Assembly: GCF_014397005.1 (NCBI RefSeq)
Contig: NZ_JACGWS010000005.1
Coordinates: 310,001-374,000, forward strand
Direction of reading: 5' to 3'
DNA length: 64,000 nucleotides
DNA from: Kordia aestuariivivens
Lineage (GTDB): Bacteria > Bacteroidota > Bacteroidia > Flavobacteriales > Flavobacteriaceae
This document shows, piece by piece, positions 62,137 through 64,000 of this stretch. Within the stretch, counting starts at the first letter, position 1. Each line of letters begins with the position of its first letter. A program made the translations under genes and the position numbers. The notes below the pieces were generated by a model. That model did no database searches and had not been told where the DNA came from. It saw only the letters and a program-made list of their open reading frames with translations.

Positions 62137-62166
62137 TTGACTTTTTCATTTAAAAATTTATTTTTG
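62137..62166 (+). promoter_or_regulatory. promoter of the DUF2795 gene
   Basis: TTG at 62137-62139 and TATTTTTG at 62159-62166, a perfect -7 match, are separated by 19 nt. This is the canonical Bacteroidota spacing. The start codon follows 22 nt later. Confidence 0.8.
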
Positions 62167-62188
62167 CAAAAAATTAATATCAAAAAAT

Positions 62189-62410
62189 ATGTATTGGACA
62201 TTAGAATTGGCGTCTCACTTAAGTGATGCTCCTTGGCCAGCTACAAAGGATGAGTTGATTGACTATGCAATTAGAACAGGAGCTCCTTTAGAGGTTGTTG
62301 AAAACTTACAATCCATCGAAGATGAAGGTGAAACCTATGAATCTATCGAAGAAATTTGGCCAGATTATCCTACAGATGATGATTATCTCTGGAACGAAGA
62401 TGAATATTAA
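62189..62410 (+). CDS. DUF2795 domain protein
   Basis: A 73-aa acidic protein matching the DUF2795 family seen upstream of secA in Flavobacteria. Features include ELASHLSDAPWPATKDELIDYAIRTGAP, a compact helical fold, and an extremely acidic C terminus (DDDYLWNEDEY). It has its own promoter and is followed by a terminator, so it is probably highly expressed. A nucleic-acid-mimic or translation-associated role has not been shown. Confidence 0.85.
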   Translation: MYWTLELASHLSDAPWPATKDELIDYAIRTGAPLEVVENLQSIEDEGETYESIEEIWPDYPTDDDYLWNEDEY

Positions 62411-62426
62411 AACAAGTTAAACAAGG

Positions 62427-62456
62427 AAAAAGTCTCCATATTGAGACTTTTTTTTG
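62427..62456 (+). terminator. terminator between the DUF2795 gene and secA
   Basis: A 10-bp stem, aaaaagtctc (62427-62436) and gagacttttt (62443-62452), with loop catatt and a continuing T-run. It lies 17 nt after the DUF2795 stop and only about 25 nt before secA, so secA would be reached only by read-through or from an unseen promoter. Confidence 0.9.
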
Positions 62457-62479
62457 TTTAATGTAAAACCACATAAACC

Positions 62480-64000
62480 ATGAGTTTTTTAGATTCAGTG
62501 TTAAAGGTCTTTGTTGGAGATAAATCCAAGAAAGATATAAAAGGACTCAAGCCTATTGTTGATAAGATAAAAGCGCACGAAGCGCAATTGTCACAATTAA
62601 CGCTTGACGAACTTAGAGCTCGAACAACACACTTTAGAACGCAAATCGCGGAAGCGTGCAAAGAAAATAACGAAAGAATTGCTTCGCTACAAGAAGAAGC
62701 TGAATCAATTTCAGATATCGAACGTAAAGAAGATATCTATCAAGAAATTGATAAACTTAGAGACGAAGAATACGAAATAACGGAAGCTGTCTTGTTTGAT
62801 ATCTTACCAGAAGCATTTGCTGTGGTTAAAGAAACTGCAAAACGCTTTACAAATAACAAGGAACTAAATGTTACGGCAACTCCGTACGACAGAGAATTAT
62901 CTGGACTTCACGATTATGTAACACTTGATGGCGACAATGCTATCTGGCAAAACTCTTGGGATGCCGCTGGAAAGGAAGTCACTTGGGATATGATTCACTA
63001 CGATGTACAGTTAATTGGTGGAATTACCATGCATCAAGGTAAAATTGCCGAGATGAAAACAGGAGAAGGAAAAACCTTGGTTGCTACACTTTCTGTTTAC
63101 TTAAACGCATTACCAGCAAAAGGTGTGCATTTGGTAACTGTGAATGATTACTTAGCAAAACGTGATAGCGCGTGGATGGCACCAATATTCCAATTCCATG
63201 GATTTACCATTGATTGTATTGATTACCATCAACCAAACTCTGAAGCAAGAAGAAAAGCCTACGCAGCTGACATCACCTACGGAACAAACAATGAATTTGG
63301 TTTCGATTACTTGCGTGATAATATGTCGCATTCGCCAAACGATTTGGTACAACGTCCGCATAACTATGCAATTGTCGATGAGGTCGATTCTGTATTAGTT
63401 GATGATGCGCGTACGCCATTGATTATTTCTGGACCAATTCCGCAAGGAGATTTACATGAATTTAATGATTTAAAGCCTAAAATTGCTGACATTGTTGGAA
63501 AACAACGTCAGTATTTAACAGGTGTTTTAGCGGAAGCTAAGAAAATGATCAAAGATGGTGATACCAAAGAAGGTGGATTTTTATTATTAAGAGTTTTCAG
63601 AGGTTTACCAAAAAATAAAGCATTAATCAAGTTCTTAAGTGAAGAAGGTGTAAAACAACTACTTCAAAAAACGGAGAACTTTTACATGCAAGACAACAAT
63701 CGCGAAATGCACAAAGTAGATGCAGAATTATTATTCGTGATTGAAGAAAAGAACAATCAAATTGATCTTACAGACAAAGGAGTTGAATATTTATCTGCAG
63801 GAAGCAATGATAATGATTTCTTTGTAATGCCTGATATTGGTGGAGAAATTGCCAAAATTGAAGCGCAAGAATTAGAAAAAGAAAAAGAGGTTGAACTCAA
63901 AGAAGAACTTTTCCGTGAATTCGGAGTAAAAAGTGAACGTATTCATACCTTAAGTCAATTACTAAAAGCCTACACACTTTTTGAAAAAGATGTAGAATAT
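62480..64000 (+). CDS. secA: preprotein translocase ATPase SecA (5' part)
   Basis: The first 507 residues of SecA, cut by the window end. SecA drives preproteins through SecYEG. Walker A is MKTGEGKT (192-199), about 90 residues later than in E. coli, because of an insertion at about 60-155 that includes [24 protein letters not shown] and is typical of Bacteroidota. Walker B is in [21 protein letters not shown]. The ATG at 62480 follows the terminator of the DUF2795 gene. The reading frame is open to 64000. Confidence 0.95.
   Translation, partial: MSFLDSVLKVFVGDKSKKDIKGLKPIVDKIKAHEAQLSQLTLDELRARTTHFRTQIAEACKENNERIASLQEEAESISDIERKEDIYQEIDKLRDEEYEITEAVLFDILPEAFAVVKETAKRFTNNKELNVTATPYDRELSGLHDYVTLDGDNAIWQNSWDAAGKEVTWDMIHYDVQLIGGITMHQGKIAEMKTGEGKTLVATLSVYLNALPAKGVHLVTVNDYLAKRDSAWMAPIFQFHGFTIDCIDYHQPNSEARRKAYAADITYGTNNEFGFDYLRDNMSHSPNDLVQRPHNYAIVDEVDSVLVDDARTPLIISGPIPQGDLHEFNDLKPKIADIVGKQRQYLTGVLAEAKKMIKDGDTKEGGFLLLRVFRGLPKNKALIKFLSEEGVKQLLQKTENFYMQDNNREMHKVDAELLFVIEEKNNQIDLTDKGVEYLSAGSNDNDFFVMPDIGGEIAKIEAQELEKEKEVELKEELFREFGVKSERIHTLSQLLKAYTLFEKDVEY

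Noticed and set aside
1-64000. tRNA or rRNA genes and insertion sequences
   Set aside because: No tRNA clover-leaf, rRNA segment, or transposase frame was recognised on either strand by reading; a covariance-model scan would be decisive.

Overview
The window is chromosomal DNA of a low-G+C member of the Bacteroidota, most likely the family Flavobacteriaceae. The evidence is the TAnnTTTG-type -7 promoter elements, a PorV-like outer-membrane protein, DUF4105, DUF6493 and DUF2795 proteins, the Bacteroidota-type insertion in SecA, and the lack of strong Shine-Dalgarno sites. Genus and species cannot be fixed by eye.

Left flank (1-12.3 kb): an LptB-type ATPase; a three-gene operon (small His/Cys-rich membrane protein, TonB-dependent receptor, acidic lipoprotein) that looks like a metal-uptake unit and has a palindrome over its promoter; a 30-residue GG-motif peptide gene with its own hairpin and terminator; phosphatidylserine synthase; a PorV-like/DUF4105 pair; and a DUF6493/SWIM zinc-finger pair.

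Centre (12.6-55.7 kb): one very long surface-polysaccharide locus, read almost entirely on the minus strand from wza (55.67 kb) to the initiating sugar-phosphate transferase (12.64 kb). In transcription order it holds: Wza and Wzc; a cassette like sxtI/J/K (carbamoyltransferase, SxtJ, DUF5989) with an SGNH hydrolase; the Wzm/Wzt ABC exporter; a methyltransferase and glycosyltransferases; a sugar-precursor block (NeuB, WbqC, PglD-like acetyltransferase, WecE-like aminotransferase, NeuC, NeuA) interleaved with an MBOAT/SGNH O-acylation pair and an asparagine-synthase-like protein; then many GT2/GT4/GT47 glycosyltransferases, two FkbM methyltransferases, an O-antigen polymerase/ligase, a GINT1-like propeller, a PaaK-like enzyme and the initiating transferase. 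No Wzx flippase is recognisable. Most genes touch or overlap by 1-16 nt. The few larger gaps hold short tandem repeats, palindromic elements and a decayed four-helix-bundle gene, suggesting module boundaries. One methyltransferase (15.5-16.4 kb) runs against the operon.

Right flank (55.8-64 kb, plus strand): an ABC-F ATPase, an O-methyltransferase-like protein, a large GT-C-like membrane protein, another methyltransferase, two overlapping microproteins, PduO-type cobalamin adenosyltransferase, a DUF2795 protein with a clear promoter and terminator, and the first 507 codons of secA, cut by the window end.

Together the central genes would make nonulosonic acid and aminodeoxysugar donors, assemble a heavily decorated glycan (methyl, acyl, possibly carbamoyl and amide groups) on a polyprenyl carrier, and export it through Wzm/Wzt and Wza/Wzc. 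The sugar composition and the placement of each decoration are inference.
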